Shown here piece by piece: positions 44,171 through 53,538 of a stretch of 64,000 nt of DNA (positions are counted from its first letter, which is position 1; each line of letters begins with the position of its first letter). The position numbers and the translations under genes were made by a program. The DNA comes from Oceanicola sp. 502str15 (lineage in GTDB: Bacteria; Pseudomonadota; Alphaproteobacteria; Rhodobacterales; Rhodobacteraceae): assembly GCF_024105635.1 (NCBI RefSeq), contig NZ_WYDQ01000001.1:2604001-2668000 (forward strand), in the 5' to 3' direction. The notes beneath the pieces were generated by a model that saw only the letters and a program-made list of their open reading frames with translations, did not search any database and was not told where the DNA came from.

Positions 44171-45514
44171 CTAGGCCGCGGCGTCGCGCTCCAGCGCCGG
44201 GTAGCGCCAGCCCATGAACACGCCGCGCGCGGCGAAGCTCACCAGCAGCGCGGCCCAGACTCCGTGGTTGCCGAGCCAGGGCACCAGCACGGCCAGCGCG
44301 ACGAGGTAGCAGAGCAGCGACAGGAACATCATGTCGCGCATGTCGCGGCTGCGGGTAGCGCCGATGTAGATGCCGTCGAACATCCACGAGGCCGCGCCGA
44401 CGAAGGGGGCCAGTACCATCCAGAACAGATGCCCCCGCGCCGCCTCGCGCACGCCGGGCGCGGTGGTCATCACGTCGATGATGAGCGGCCCGAAGGCCAG
44501 AAACACCAGCCCCAGCGCGCCGCCGGTGCCAAAGCCCCAGAGGCTGGTCATCACCGCGCCGCGCCGCACCGCCGCCGGGCTCTTGCGGCCATAGGCCTGC
44601 CCCACGAAGACCTCGGCCGAAAAGGCGAAGCCGTCGAGCGCGTAGGCGGTGATGAAGAGCAGTTGCAGCAGGATCTGGTTGGCGGCCAGTTTCACGTCGC
44701 CAAAGCGCGCGCCGAGGAAGAGGAAGGAGACGAAGATCGCCTCCAGCATCAGGGTGCGCAGCAGGATGTTGGTGTTGACGTTGGCCATGTGCAGCAGCCG
44801 GGCCGGATCGAAGATCAGCGCCCGGTTCTTCCAGTGCCCGCCGCCGAAACCGTCGCGGCAGAGCCAGAGCCCCACCGCCGCGCCGGACCATTCGGCGATG
44901 AAGGTCGCCACCGCCACGCCGTTCACCCCCCAATCGAGCACCAGCACGAAGAGCAGGTCGAGCGCGATGTTGGTGAGGTTCATCCAGAGCTGCACCACCA
45001 GCACACCGCGGGTGCGCTCCTTGGCGATCAGCCAGCCGGTGATGCCGTAGACCGCGATCGCGCCGGGCGCCGACCAGATGCGGATCGCCATGTAGCTCCG
45101 CGCCGCCGCCTCCACCTCCGCGCTGGCGGGCGAGAGAGCGAAGGCCCCGGCAAAGAGCAGCCATTGCGCGAGGATCAGCAGCGCTCCGCCGGCGCCCGCG
45201 ATCAGCAGGGCGCGCACCAGCAGCGCCGAGACCTCCGCCGTGTCCCCTGCCCCCTCGGCCTGGCTGGTCAACCCCACCGTGCCCATCCGCAAAAAGCCGA
45301 AGAGCCAGTAGATCGAGGTGAGGATGATCGCGCCGATCCCCACGGCGCCGATCGGCACCGGGTCGCCAAGCTGGCCCACCACGCCGGTATCCACCGCGCC
45401 GAGGATCGGCACCGTGGCGTTGGAGATCACGATGGGCACCGCGATATGCAGGATGCGCCGATGGGTTACGGGCCGTGCAGCGCCCTCCGCCTCAGCCGCC
45501 GGATGCGCTGTCAT
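44171..45514 (-). CDS. MATE-family efflux transporter (DinF type)
   Basis: The 447-residue membrane protein has 12 hydrophobic segments in two halves and the MATE patterns ILGAVDTGVVGQLG, LRMGTVGLTSQAEGAG, and in the second half YALDGFAFSAEVFVGQAYGRK. It should expel cationic compounds in exchange for Na+ or H+. The downstream end lies beside a REP copy. The stop of the thioesterase gene at 45492 overlaps its 5' end by 23 bases, so the three minus genes may form one transcript. Confidence 0.92.
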   Translation of the reverse strand: MTAHPAAEAEGAARPVTHRRILHIAVPIVISNATVPILGAVDTGVVGQLGDPVPIGAVGIGAIILTSIYWLFGFLRMGTVGLTSQAEGAGDTAEVSALLVRALLIAGAGGALLILAQWLLFAGAFALSPASAEVEAAARSYMAIRIWSAPGAIAVYGITGWLIAKERTRGVLVVQLWMNLTNIALDLLFVLVLDWGVNGVAVATFIAEWSGAAVGLWLCRDGFGGGHWKNRALIFDPARLLHMANVNTNILLRTLMLEAIFVSFLFLGARFGDVKLAANQILLQLLFITAYALDGFAFSAEVFVGQAYGRKSPAAVRRGAVMTSLWGFGTGGALGLVFLAFGPLIIDVMTTAPGVREAARGHLFWMVLAPFVGAASWMFDGIYIGATRSRDMRDMMFLSLLCYLVALAVLVPWLGNHGVWAALLVSFAARGVFMGWRYPALERDAAA

Positions 45515-46016
45515 CTGGATTTGGCTGCGGCATCAGGAAATGGCCGGTGGCTTGGGCGAAGGGGCGGGCGACGTTGTCCTGCCATGCCTCGACATGGACG
45601 GAGGCGTAGCGCCGCCCCGAGCGGTTGACCCGCGCCCGCGCGTAGGCATCGCGCGGAAGCCCGGCGCGCAGGTAGTCGATGCTGAAGTCGATGGTCTTGG
45701 GCAACCTCGGCAGCCCGCCCTCGATGAAGCGCTCGATGTCGAACTGGCTGGCCTCGATCTCGCTCCAAAGCTCCTGCCATGCGAGCTGGATCACCGCCGA
45801 GACCTCGAGAAACCCCGCCGTCGCCCCGCCGTGGAGCGCCGGCAGCATCGGGTTGCCGATGAGCTTCGGGTCATAGGGCAGCAGGGCCGTCAGCTCGTCG
45901 CCGCGCCGGTCGAAGCGGATGTCGAGAAACTTCACGAAGGAGATGCCGTTGACCAGCGTGTGCAGCGCCAGATCGCGCCGCTCCTTGATGACCTGCACCG
46001 GTTCGGGAGTCTTCAT
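45492..46016 (-). CDS. PaaI-type hot-dog thioesterase, second of a pair
   Basis: The 174-residue protein has the hot-dog thioesterase pattern LPALHGGATAGFLEVSAVIQL and TIDFSIDYLRAG. It is probably an acyl-CoA thioesterase, or a related structural variant: HGG is kept but the acidic residue region differs from its partner. It overlaps the upstream thioesterase by ATGA, so the two may be made together and form a heteromer. Confidence 0.82.
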   Translation of the reverse strand: MKTPEPVQVIKERRDLALHTLVNGISFVKFLDIRFDRRGDELTALLPYDPKLIGNPMLPALHGGATAGFLEVSAVIQLAWQELWSEIEASQFDIERFIEGGLPRLPKTIDFSIDYLRAGLPRDAYARARVNRSGRRYASVHVEAWQDNVARPFAQATGHFLMPQPNPDDSASGG

Positions 46017-46507
46017 TGGCCCAGCTCCTTCTGCCGCGCGGCCAGCGCCTGCATCGCCGCCTGCATCTCCACGGGGGTGCGCGGGGCGGCCATGTGGCCA
46101 TAGGTGAAGGCACCGGTTGCGGTGGCCACCGGATTGTTGCGGTCGTCGTCCCATGCGGTTGTGCGCACGAAGGCCACCGTGCGGGTGACATGGTAGCATT
46201 CGGCGCTGGCCCGCACCGTCTGCCCCGGCGTGGCCGCCCGCATGTAGTCGATCCGCAGGTCGAGCGTGGCGGTGCCGAAGCCCTGCGGCAGGGTCATCAC
46301 CGATGTGCCGCTGGTGGTGTCCATCAGCGCCGAGATCGCGCCGCCGTGCAGCACCCCGGTTTGCGGATCGCCCGCAAGCGCCTGCTGATAGGGCATGGAC
46401 ACGGCGATCCGCCCCTCCGAAACCTCCTCGGCCTTCATCTCCAGCGCCTTCGAATAGGGCAGCGCGTCGATGAAGGCTTGCACCCAGTCCAGGCTCAAAT
46501 CACTCAT
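46013..46507 (-). CDS. PaaI-type hot-dog thioesterase, first of a pair
   Basis: The 164-residue protein has TGVLHGGAISALMDTTSGTSV with the catalytic Asp and LDLRIDYMRAATPGQ. It should hydrolyse an acyl-CoA in the cytosol. The start at 46507 gives the usual N-terminal length. It is the first gene of a minus-strand run with the second thioesterase and the MATE exporter, and diverges from the MerR gene. Confidence 0.88.
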   Translation of the reverse strand: MSDLSLDWVQAFIDALPYSKALEMKAEEVSEGRIAVSMPYQQALAGDPQTGVLHGGAISALMDTTSGTSVMTLPQGFGTATLDLRIDYMRAATPGQTVRASAECYHVTRTVAFVRTTAWDDDRNNPVATATGAFTYGHMAAPRTPVEMQAAMQALAARQKELGQ

Positions 46508-46658
46508 GGGGCAGGCGTCCTCTTTGCTTCGGGGCACTATCCGCCCCAGCACCGCCGCCCGCAACCCTGATGCCGCGCCTCCCTGCATGATTGATAAGCG
46601 GCGGGCTCCGGTCTAGGTTGTTGCGAAGTGGGGAAAACAGACTGGGGAGCCCTCGCCC

Positions 46659-47039
46659 ATGGTCGAAACCAAGGCCGAACAGCGGCTCAGCTTCAAGGAA
46701 ATGTGCTCACGTTTCGACGTGACGCCGCGAACGCTGCGCTATTACGAATACATCGAACTGCTGGACCCGGAAAAGCAGGGTCGCTCGCGGTTCTACGGCA
46801 GCCGCGAGGTTGCCCGGATGACGCTGATCCTGCGCGGCCGCCGCTTCGGTTTTTCGCTCGAGGACATCCGCCAGTGGTTGCAGATGTACGAAAGCGATGG
46901 TAGCCGCCCCCAACTCGAAACCTGGATCGAGCGCGCCGACCGCCAGCTTGAAGAGCTGGAGAAGCAGCGGCGCGATCTCGACTCGACCATCTCGGAGCTG
47001 CGCCTGCTGCGCGACGAGACCGAGTCCTCACTCTCCTGA
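46659..47039 (+). CDS. MerR-family regulator, paralogue 1
   Basis: The 126-residue protein has a MerR winged helix (FKEMCSRFDVTPRTLRYYEYIELLDPEKQG) and a long C-terminal dimer helix. No cysteine-rich effector site is present. It resembles the next gene closely, both having [10 protein letters not shown], and so they arose by duplication. Its position beside the thioesterases and beta-oxidation genes suggests control of acyl-CoA metabolism. Confidence 0.88.
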   Translation: MVETKAEQRLSFKEMCSRFDVTPRTLRYYEYIELLDPEKQGRSRFYGSREVARMTLILRGRRFGFSLEDIRQWLQMYESDGSRPQLETWIERADRQLEELEKQRRDLDSTISELRLLRDETESSLS

Positions 47040-47071
47040 TAGGCGAATTGGCCACCGGCAGAACTTCGCCG

Positions 47072-47091
47072 ATATTTATCATGATAAATAT
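47072..47091. promoter_or_regulatory. 20-bp perfect AT-rich palindrome
   Basis: ATATTTATCATGATAAATAT is its own complement and lies 32 bp behind the stop of MerR gene 1, in the 265-bp gap before MerR gene 2. It may be an operator; no protein is known for it here. Confidence 0.6.
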
Positions 47092-47173
47092 ACGTTAGCG
47101 CAAACGGGTGGTGGCCAAAGCGGTTTGGCAGCATAAAAAGTTGCGCCTGACCCATGGTAAGCTTTCCATTAAT

Positions 47174-47189
47174 TTTACCAGTTGGTAAA
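47174..47189. promoter_or_regulatory. Candidate MerR operator TTTACCA-GT-TGGTAAA
   Basis: Two 7-bp arms separated by two bases form a perfect inverted repeat 116 bp upstream of MerR gene 2. A further half pair, TGGTAA at 47155-47160, lies nearby. The arrangement fits autoregulation and control of the operon that follows. Confidence 0.6.
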
Positions 47190-47304
47190 TGACGTAGCGT
47201 TCCGAATGCCCGGGCACTCGCAATGCTTGTATGGTCCGTCTGAACTCATCATGTCCCCAATCGTTCAATAAATGATCTGCACGAACGTCGATTGGAGACA
47301 CCCC

Positions 47305-47703
47305 ATGACGGAGAAATACTTGACGATCCGCGAGATGTGCGACGCCTACGAGGTAACGGCACGTACCCTGCGGTTTTACGAGGCCAAGGAACTGCTGTTC
47401 CCGGTGCGCGAAGGCCAGAAACGGCTGTTCACCCGGCGCGACCAGGCACGGCTGAAACTGATCCTGCGCGGCAAGCGCTTCGGGTTCTCGCTCGAAGACA
47501 TCCGCCAGATCCTTGACCTCTACGATATGGAAGGCGGCGAGCTTCGCCAGCTGCAGGTTTCGGTACAGATGGCCGAGCAGCGCGTGGCGGAGATGGAGGC
47601 CCAGCGCAACGAGCTGGCCACCGCGATCGACGAGCTGAAGACCCGCATCGAATGGGGTCAGAACACGCTCTCCGCCAACGAAGTGAAACAGGCGGCCGAA
47701 TAA
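47305..47703 (+). CDS. MerR-family regulator, paralogue 2, of the beta-oxidation operon
   Basis: The 132-residue protein has the MerR helix pattern [26 protein letters not shown] and a coiled C-terminal helix ([26 protein letters not shown]). It is the first gene of the acyl-CoA dehydrogenase operon, 23 bp upstream. MerR regulators such as LiuR control fatty acid and branched-chain catabolism in proteobacteria; I infer a similar role here. The start at 47305 follows a GGAG site. Confidence 0.88.
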   Translation: MTEKYLTIREMCDAYEVTARTLRFYEAKELLFPVREGQKRLFTRRDQARLKLILRGKRFGFSLEDIRQILDLYDMEGGELRQLQVSVQMAEQRVAEMEAQRNELATAIDELKTRIEWGQNTLSANEVKQAAE

Positions 47704-47726
47704 CCGGCGCCCAAGGGAGGAAGCTG

Positions 47727-49505
47727 ATGCCGACGTACACCGCGCCAACCAAGGACATGCAATTCATTCTGCACGATGTCCTCAATGTCTCTTCTGCCGA
47801 TATTCCCGGCTACGAAGAGCTTGATGCCGATTTTACCGGCGCGGTTCTGGAGGAGGCGGGAAAGCTCGCCTCCGAGGTTCTGGCTCCCCTCAACCCGGTG
47901 GGTGACACCCAGGGCTGCACCCTGGAAAACGGCGTCGTCCGCACCCCCGAGGGCTTCAAGGCCGCTTTCGAAAAGATGAAAGAGGGCGGCTGGCCCGGCC
48001 TCGACCTGCCCGAAGAATACGGCGGGCAGAACATGCCCTACGTCATCAATACCGCGGTCGGTGAGATGTTCTCTGCCGCCAACCAGTCCTTCACCATGTA
48101 TCAGGGCCTCACTCACGGAGCGGCTTCGGCGATCCTCGCTCACGGGACCGATGCCCAGAAGGACAAGTGGCTGCCCAAGATGGTGTCCTGCGAATGGACC
48201 GGCACGATGAACCTGACCGAGCCGCATTGCGGCACCGATCTGGGGCTGCTGCGCACCAAGGCCGAGCCGCAGGGCGACGGCAGCTACAAGATCACCGGCA
48301 CCAAGATCTTCATCTCCGCCGGTGAGCACGACATGGCCGAGAACATCGTGCATCTGGTGCTGGCCAAAATCCCCGGCGGCCCCGATGGGGTGAAGGGCAT
48401 CTCGCTGTTCATCGTTCCCAAGTTCCTCGTCGATGACGAGGGCAAGATGGGCGCGCGCAACGGCGTGGCCTGCGGCAAGCTCGAAGAGAAGATGGGCATC
48501 CACGGCAACGCCACCTGCGTGATGAATTACGAAGAGGCCGAAGGCTACCTGCTGGGCACCGAGCACAAGGGCATGCGCGCCATGTTCACCATGATGAACG
48601 AGGCCCGCCTCGGCGTCGGCATGCAGGGCATGGCCCAGGCCGCCATTGCTTATGAGAACGCGCTGGCCTACGCCAAGGACCGGCTCCAGGGCCGCGACGT
48701 GACCGGCGTGAAAAACCCCGACGGCCCGGCCGACCCGCTGATCGTGCACCCCGACATCCGCCGCAATCTGATGGACCAGAAGAGCTTTGTCGAAGGCGCC
48801 CGTGCCTTCCAGCTCTGGGGCGCGCATCTGATCGACCGGGGCCACCGCTGCGAGGACAAGGACGCCGAGGGGCTGATCTCGCTGATGACCCCGGTGCTCA
48901 AGGGCTTCCTTACCGACGAGGGCTTTGCCTCCGCGGTGCAGGCCCAGCAGATCTACGGCGGGCACGGCTACATCGAAGAAAGCGGCATGAGCCAATATGT
49001 CCGCGACGCCCGGATCACCCAGATCTACGAAGGCGCCAACGGCGTGCAGGCACTCGACCTCGTGGGCCGCAAGCTGGCGCAGGACGGCGGCAAGCACGTG
49101 ATGGCCTTCTTCGAGATGGTGAAGAGCTTCATCAAGGACAACGAGGGCGACCTCGAGCTGAAGGCGGGCTTCCTCGAGCCGCTGAAGGGCGCGTCCAAGG
49201 ATCTTCAGGCCGCCGGCATGTTCTTCATGCAGAACGGCATGAAGGACCCCAACGCCGCGCTCTCGGGCAGCTACGACTTCATGCATCTCTTCGGGCACAC
49301 CTGCCTCGGGCTGATGTGGGCGCATATGGCCAAGGCCTCGCTCGCGGCGCTCGCCGCCGGCACCTCCGACCCGGAGTTCCACCAGACCAAGCTGGCCACC
49401 GGGCGCTACTACATGGCCCGCCGCCTGCCGGCCACCTCGATGCACCTCAGGCGCATCGAAAGCGGCGCCGCGCCGGTCATGGACCTTGCGGCAGAGGCCT
49501 TCTAG
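47727..49505 (+). CDS. Acyl-CoA dehydrogenase, DmdC-type long form
   Basis: The 592-residue FAD enzyme belongs to the long acyl-CoA dehydrogenases with a C-terminal extension, the group that includes the 3-methylmercaptopropionyl-CoA dehydrogenase DmdC. Marks are [27 protein letters not shown] and the catalytic Glu in [14 protein letters not shown]. It makes the first oxidation of beta-oxidation in the cytosol. Placement with thiolase and FadB-type genes favours a fatty acid substrate, but a sulfur substrate cannot be excluded. A GGGAGG site supports the start. Confidence 0.92.
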   Translation: MPTYTAPTKDMQFILHDVLNVSSADIPGYEELDADFTGAVLEEAGKLASEVLAPLNPVGDTQGCTLENGVVRTPEGFKAAFEKMKEGGWPGLDLPEEYGGQNMPYVINTAVGEMFSAANQSFTMYQGLTHGAASAILAHGTDAQKDKWLPKMVSCEWTGTMNLTEPHCGTDLGLLRTKAEPQGDGSYKITGTKIFISAGEHDMAENIVHLVLAKIPGGPDGVKGISLFIVPKFLVDDEGKMGARNGVACGKLEEKMGIHGNATCVMNYEEAEGYLLGTEHKGMRAMFTMMNEARLGVGMQGMAQAAIAYENALAYAKDRLQGRDVTGVKNPDGPADPLIVHPDIRRNLMDQKSFVEGARAFQLWGAHLIDRGHRCEDKDAEGLISLMTPVLKGFLTDEGFASAVQAQQIYGGHGYIEESGMSQYVRDARITQIYEGANGVQALDLVGRKLAQDGGKHVMAFFEMVKSFIKDNEGDLELKAGFLEPLKGASKDLQAAGMFFMQNGMKDPNAALSGSYDFMHLFGHTCLGLMWAHMAKASLAALAAGTSDPEFHQTKLATGRYYMARRLPATSMHLRRIESGAAPVMDLAAEAF

Positions 49506-49558
49506 GCTGGGCCCGACGGGCGGGGGCTCTCCCCGCCCACCCCGAGCCGGAGGACCAG

Positions 49559-49762
49559 ATGGCGCAGAAACTTCGCCTCACCCGCAAGCACCAGATCGCC
49601 CTGTCGGAAACCGCCCACCGCAGCCTGAAGCGGTTCTGCGACGAAACCGGCCTCTCCCCCGATCATGCGCTCACCTTCCTGTTCGAAAACGCCTCCTCGG
49701 TGTTCCACGAAGAGACCCTGCCCCACCGCCTGCGCGCCTTCAAAGCCGCGCTGGCCGAGTAG
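49559..49762 (+). CDS. Small conserved helical protein, unknown function
   Basis: The 67-residue product (MAQKLRLTRKHQIAL start) is basic at the N terminus and looks helical, with a ribbon-helix-helix-like layout. The ATG follows a CCGGAGG site by six bases, which makes translation likely. It lies between the acyl-CoA dehydrogenase and GST genes in the beta-oxidation operon. I do not recognise the family and no function is inferred. Confidence 0.7.
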   Translation: MAQKLRLTRKHQIALSETAHRSLKRFCDETGLSPDHALTFLFENASSVFHEETLPHRLRAFKAALAE

Positions 49763-49900
49763 CCCCGACGACGGGGCGCACCCGCCCCTGCCGCAATCGC
49801 GCCCAAGAAACGTGACGTCGCCCTTGCCGTGTGCGTCAACAGATGACTGAATGCCGCGCAAAGGGAGGACGGACAGCAAGGCCCTGAAGCCGACCAGCTT

Positions 49901-49951
49901 CATTTTCTTGCTGCAAATATCTCCGGGGGTGTGGGGGCTGGCCCCCACGCC
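49901..49951 (+). repeat. Intergenic repeat, TTTTCTTGCTGCAAATATC family, copy 5
   Basis: Same layout as copy 1, including a GTGGGGGC/GCCCCCAC hairpin. It lies inside the beta-oxidation gene run, 25 bases before the GST start, so it could lower transcription or stabilise segments of the messenger. Confidence 0.75.
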
Positions 49952-49975
49952 GACATCAGCCAAGGGAGGCACCAG

Positions 49976-50602
49976 ATGACCATGCAGCTCCATTGCTTCG
50001 GAGAATCCGGCAACGCCTACAAGGCCGCGCTGACGCTGGAGCTTTCCGGCCTCGCCTGGGAGCCGGTCTATGTCGATTTCTTCAACGGCGCGGCCCGCAC
50101 GCCCGAGTTTCGCGCGCTCAACGAGATGGGCGAGGTGCCGGTGCTGGTGGATGGCGATCAGACCATCACCCAATCCGGCGCGATCCTGTTTCATATCGGC
50201 GAGAAGACCGGCAAGTTCATGGACGCGCCCCGCTCCGAAATCCTGCGCTGGATCCTCTGGGACACCCAGAAGGGCTCGGGCCAGCAGGGTCCGCTGCGCT
50301 TCCTGATGAACTTCCTGCCCGAAGAGAAGCGCCCGGCCGAGGCCATCGGCTTCATCTCGGGGCGCACGCAGGCCGCGCTCAAGGTGCTCGAAGGCCACAT
50401 GACGGGGCGCGACTGGGTGGCGGGCGAGGCCCTCACCATCGCCGACCTCGCCTGCTGCGGCTACCTCTTCTACCCCGAACCCTTCGGCTTTTCCCGCGCC
50501 GACTTCCCCGCCATCGACGCCTGGCTGACCCGCATCAGCGATCAGCCCGGCTGGAAATCCCCCTACGATCTGATGCCCGGCTCGCCAGCCGACCGGGCTT
50601 GA
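49976..50602 (+). CDS. Glutathione S-transferase family protein
   Basis: The 208-residue protein has the N-terminal thioredoxin fold with ESGNAYKAALTLELSGL, NEMGEVPVLVDGDQTITQSGAI, where the cis-Pro and Gln-Ser of the glutathione site are visible, and a helical C-terminal domain (GEALTIADLACCGYL). A conjugating or isomerising role in the operon is possible. A GGGAGG site precedes the ATG. Confidence 0.88.
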   Translation: MTMQLHCFGESGNAYKAALTLELSGLAWEPVYVDFFNGAARTPEFRALNEMGEVPVLVDGDQTITQSGAILFHIGEKTGKFMDAPRSEILRWILWDTQKGSGQQGPLRFLMNFLPEEKRPAEAIGFISGRTQAALKVLEGHMTGRDWVAGEALTIADLACCGYLFYPEPFGFSRADFPAIDAWLTRISDQPGWKSPYDLMPGSPADRA

Positions 50603-50613
50603 GAGGAGACACC

Positions 50614-51825
50614 ATGTCTGAAGCTTACATCTACGACGCCGTCCGCACCCCCCGCGGCAAGGGCCGCAAGGACGGCGCCCTGCACGAAGTCACCGCCATG
50701 ACCCTGTCGGCCGGCGTGCTGAACGCCCTGAAAGAGCGCAACGGGCTTGAGGGCCATGCGGTGGAAGACGTGATCTGGGGCAATGCCACCCAGGTGAAGG
50801 AGCAGGGCGGCTGCCTTGCGCGCACCGCGGTTCTGGCCTCCGACCTCGACGAGCGCATCCCGGGCCTGTCGATCAACCGCTTTTGCGCCTCCGGCCTCGA
50901 GGCCGTGAACCTTGCCGCCAACCAGGTAAAGGGGGGCGCGGGCGCGGGCTATATCGCCGGTGGTGTCGAGTGCATGTCGCGCGTGCCGATGGGCTCTGAC
51001 GGGGCCGCCGTGGCCGTCGATCCGAGCGTGGCGATGAAGCATTACTTCGTGCCGCAGGGCATTTCCGCCGACATCATCGCCACCGAATACGGGTTCACCC
51101 GCGATCAGGCCGATGCGCTGGCGGTCGAGAGCCAGAACCGCGCCGCCGCAGCCTGGGAGGCCGAGCGCTTCTCCAAGAGCATCGTGCCGGTGAAGGATCA
51201 GAACGGCCTCACCATCCTTGCCACCGACGAATACATGCGCCCCGGCACCGACATGCAGGCGCTCGGCGCGCTGAACGCGTCGTTCAAGGACATGGGCGAG
51301 ACCATGCCCGGTTTCGACAAGATCGCGCTGATGAAGTATCCGCATCTCGAGCGGATCAACCACATTCACCACGCGGGCAACTCCTCGGGCATTGTCGATG
51401 GCTCGGCCGGCGTGCTGATCGGGAGCAAGGAATTTGGCGAGGCCCATGGCCTCACGCCCCGCGCCCGCATCCGCGCCACCGCCAAGATCGGCACTGACCC
51501 GACCATCATGCTCACCGGCCCGGTGCCGGTGACCGAGAAGATCATGGCCGACAACGGCATGAGCGTGAGCGATATCGACCTCTTCGAAGTCAACGAGGCC
51601 TTCGCCTCGGTCGTGCTGCGCTTCATGCAGCGCTTTGATGTGGATCCGGCTATCGTGAACCCCAACGGCGGCTCCATCGCCATGGGCCACCCGCTGGGTG
51701 CGACCGGCGCGATCATCCTCGGCACCCTGCTCGACGAGTTGGAGCGGCAGGACAAGGAGCTTGGCCTCGCCACCCTCTGCGTCGCCTCGGGCATGGGCGC
51801 GGCCACGATCATCGAGCGGGTCTGA
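50614..51825 (+). CDS. Acetyl-CoA C-acyltransferase (thiolase), FadA type
   Basis: The 403-residue thiolase cleaves 3-ketoacyl-CoA to acetyl-CoA. The active Cys is in NRFCASGLEAV (about residue 91), with HIHHAGNSSG, GHPLGATGA and the second catalytic Cys in CVASGMGAA. It is the last step of beta-oxidation, next to the dehydrogenase and FadB-type enzymes. A GAGAGGAG site precedes the start. Confidence 0.95.
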   Translation: MSEAYIYDAVRTPRGKGRKDGALHEVTAMTLSAGVLNALKERNGLEGHAVEDVIWGNATQVKEQGGCLARTAVLASDLDERIPGLSINRFCASGLEAVNLAANQVKGGAGAGYIAGGVECMSRVPMGSDGAAVAVDPSVAMKHYFVPQGISADIIATEYGFTRDQADALAVESQNRAAAAWEAERFSKSIVPVKDQNGLTILATDEYMRPGTDMQALGALNASFKDMGETMPGFDKIALMKYPHLERINHIHHAGNSSGIVDGSAGVLIGSKEFGEAHGLTPRARIRATAKIGTDPTIMLTGPVPVTEKIMADNGMSVSDIDLFEVNEAFASVVLRFMQRFDVDPAIVNPNGGSIAMGHPLGATGAIILGTLLDELERQDKELGLATLCVASGMGAATIIERV

Positions 51826-51830
51826 GGCCC

Positions 51831-52121
51831 ATGGCCGACCATCCCTTCCATGCGGTGATGGCCTTGGCCGAAGCGCGCGGGATCGACCGGCTCAAGCTGG
51901 TCGAGCATCCCGAGCAGGATGGCTACACCCGGCTGATCTCGCAGGGCACAGACCTGCTGTTCAAGGCCAAGGCCGACCCGGGCAGCAACATCGACCGGAT
52001 CGGGTTTTCCCACCACGAGCGGATCGACCTGACGCCGGAGCAGATCGCGCAGGGCCCCGAGGCGCTGCTGGCCGACCTCCTCGGGCGTATCGCGGCGGCC
52101 GAACAGGAGGCGCAGGGCTGA
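51831..52121 (+). CDS. Small conserved protein of the beta-oxidation operon, unknown
   Basis: The 96-residue protein starts six bases after the thiolase stop. It is rich in charged residues (MALAEARGIDRLKLVEHPEQDGY; FKAKADPGSNIDRIGFSHH) with no signal peptide or membrane segment. I recognise no family. Tight packing suggests cotranslation with the thiolase. Confidence 0.65.
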   Translation: MADHPFHAVMALAEARGIDRLKLVEHPEQDGYTRLISQGTDLLFKAKADPGSNIDRIGFSHHERIDLTPEQIAQGPEALLADLLGRIAAAEQEAQG

Positions 52122-52123
52122 CG

Positions 52124-52591
52124 ATGCTGAAGTCTCCCGCCCCCGACAGCCCGACCGAGGCCCGCGCCATCAGCCAGCACCTGCTGGATGTCACCGGAGC
52201 GGCCTATGCGGCGCGCGACTTCGCCGCCTTCGCCCCGCATTTCGTGGTGCCCGGCGATGTGCACAGCTTCGGCGCAGTGCGGCTGGTGAAGGATCTGGCC
52301 GACCTGCATGACCTTTTCATCGAGGTCATGGCCTATTTCGACCAGATCGGCCTGACCGCGCTGGAACGCGACTGCATCGCCGCCGAGTTCGACGGGCCGG
52401 ACCGGGTGAAGGCGACCCATATCACGCGGATGATGTGCGGCAACGCGCTGCTCGCTAGCCCCTTCCCGGCCTTTTCGCTGCTGCGCCGGATCGAGGGGCG
52501 CTGGATGATCGCCTCGAGCCAGTATGCCACCGACGACAAGCGGCTGGCCGAAGCGCTGGCCACCAGTTGGGAGGAGCGCCCGTGCCGGTGA
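52124..52591 (+). CDS. NTF2-like protein of the beta-oxidation operon
   Basis: The 155-residue protein has the NTF2/SnoaL-like pattern: AISQHLLDVTGAAYAARDFAAFAPHFVVPGDVHSF and a C-terminal LLRRIEGRWMIASSQYATDD. It could bind or modify a small acyl compound; no function can be fixed. The start is one base pair of codons after the previous stop and it overlaps the cupin gene by 10 bases. Confidence 0.7.
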   Translation: MLKSPAPDSPTEARAISQHLLDVTGAAYAARDFAAFAPHFVVPGDVHSFGAVRLVKDLADLHDLFIEVMAYFDQIGLTALERDCIAAEFDGPDRVKATHITRMMCGNALLASPFPAFSLLRRIEGRWMIASSQYATDDKRLAEALATSWEERPCR

Positions 52592-53538
52592 TCTCCCACG
52601 AGAGCGTGCGCCGCGACACCGGCACCCCCGAGGCGATTGCCAGCCACGGGGCCTATGAGGCGCGGCTTTATTCCGACACTGGCGGGCTGACCCAGTTCGG
52701 TGCCTTCATCGAGGAGCTGGCCCCCGGCTCGCGCTCATCCAACCGGCATTGGCACGAGGCGCAGGACGAGTTTCTCTGGATGCTCACCGGCGAGGCCACC
52801 CTGCACGAGAACCGCGGCAGCACCCTGCTGCGCCCCGGCGCGGCAGTGGCCTGGCCCATGGGCGTGGCCAATGCCCATTGCCTCGAGAACACCAGCGATG
52901 CGCCCTGCAGCTACCTGATCGTGGGCACGCGCGGCGGCGACGACGTGGTGCATTACCCCGACCATGGCGAGAAAAAGCTGATCCCCGAGGGCGGCGCGCG
53001 GCAGATGCTGCCCGAGGATGTGCCCGCCCCCGCCGACCTGCCCAGCGCCGTGCTCGACCTTGCCGCCGCGCCGGTCAAGACCGGCTCGATCTATCCCGAG
53101 CCCTATGCCGCGATGATGGCGGGCCGCGCCTCGCTGCGGCTCGGGCAGATGGGCGGGCTGACGCAGTTCGGCGCCAATCTCGTGACCCTTCAGCCCGGCG
53201 CGGTGGGATCGCTGCGCCACTGGCACGAGCGCGAAGACGAGTTCCTGATCGTCACCGAGGGGGCTCTGGTGCTGGTCGATGACGCGGGCGAAAACCCGAT
53301 GGCGCCGGGCGACATCGCCGCCTTCCCGGCGGGCGAGGCCAACGGCCACCATATGACCAACCCGAGCGAGGCCCCGGCCTCGTTCCTCGTGATCGGCACC
53401 AAGGCCCCTTCCGAGGTGGCCCATTACGCCGACCACGACTTTCGCATCGAAATCGAGGGCAGCAATGCCCGCTTCACCTACAGAGACGGCAGCCCGTGGA
53501 ACGGGCTTCGCCGCGCCGAAAAGGGAGACACCGCATGA
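52582..53538 (+). CDS. Two-domain cupin protein
   Basis: The 318-residue protein has two cupin barrels. Each shows a metal-binding HWHEAQDEFLWMLTG or HWHEREDEFLIVTEG motif with a His late in the barrel (NAHCLENT, NGHHMTNP). Such bicupins may be enzymes or binding proteins. The GTG at 52582 follows a GGGAGGAG site; an upstream ATG lies in the previous gene. Its stop overlaps the fadB start (ATGA), so it is tightly linked to beta-oxidation. Confidence 0.82.
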   Translation: MPVISHESVRRDTGTPEAIASHGAYEARLYSDTGGLTQFGAFIEELAPGSRSSNRHWHEAQDEFLWMLTGEATLHENRGSTLLRPGAAVAWPMGVANAHCLENTSDAPCSYLIVGTRGGDDVVHYPDHGEKKLIPEGGARQMLPEDVPAPADLPSAVLDLAAAPVKTGSIYPEPYAAMMAGRASLRLGQMGGLTQFGANLVTLQPGAVGSLRHWHEREDEFLIVTEGALVLVDDAGENPMAPGDIAAFPAGEANGHHMTNPSEAPASFLVIGTKAPSEVAHYADHDFRIEIEGSNARFTYRDGSPWNGLRRAEKGDTA

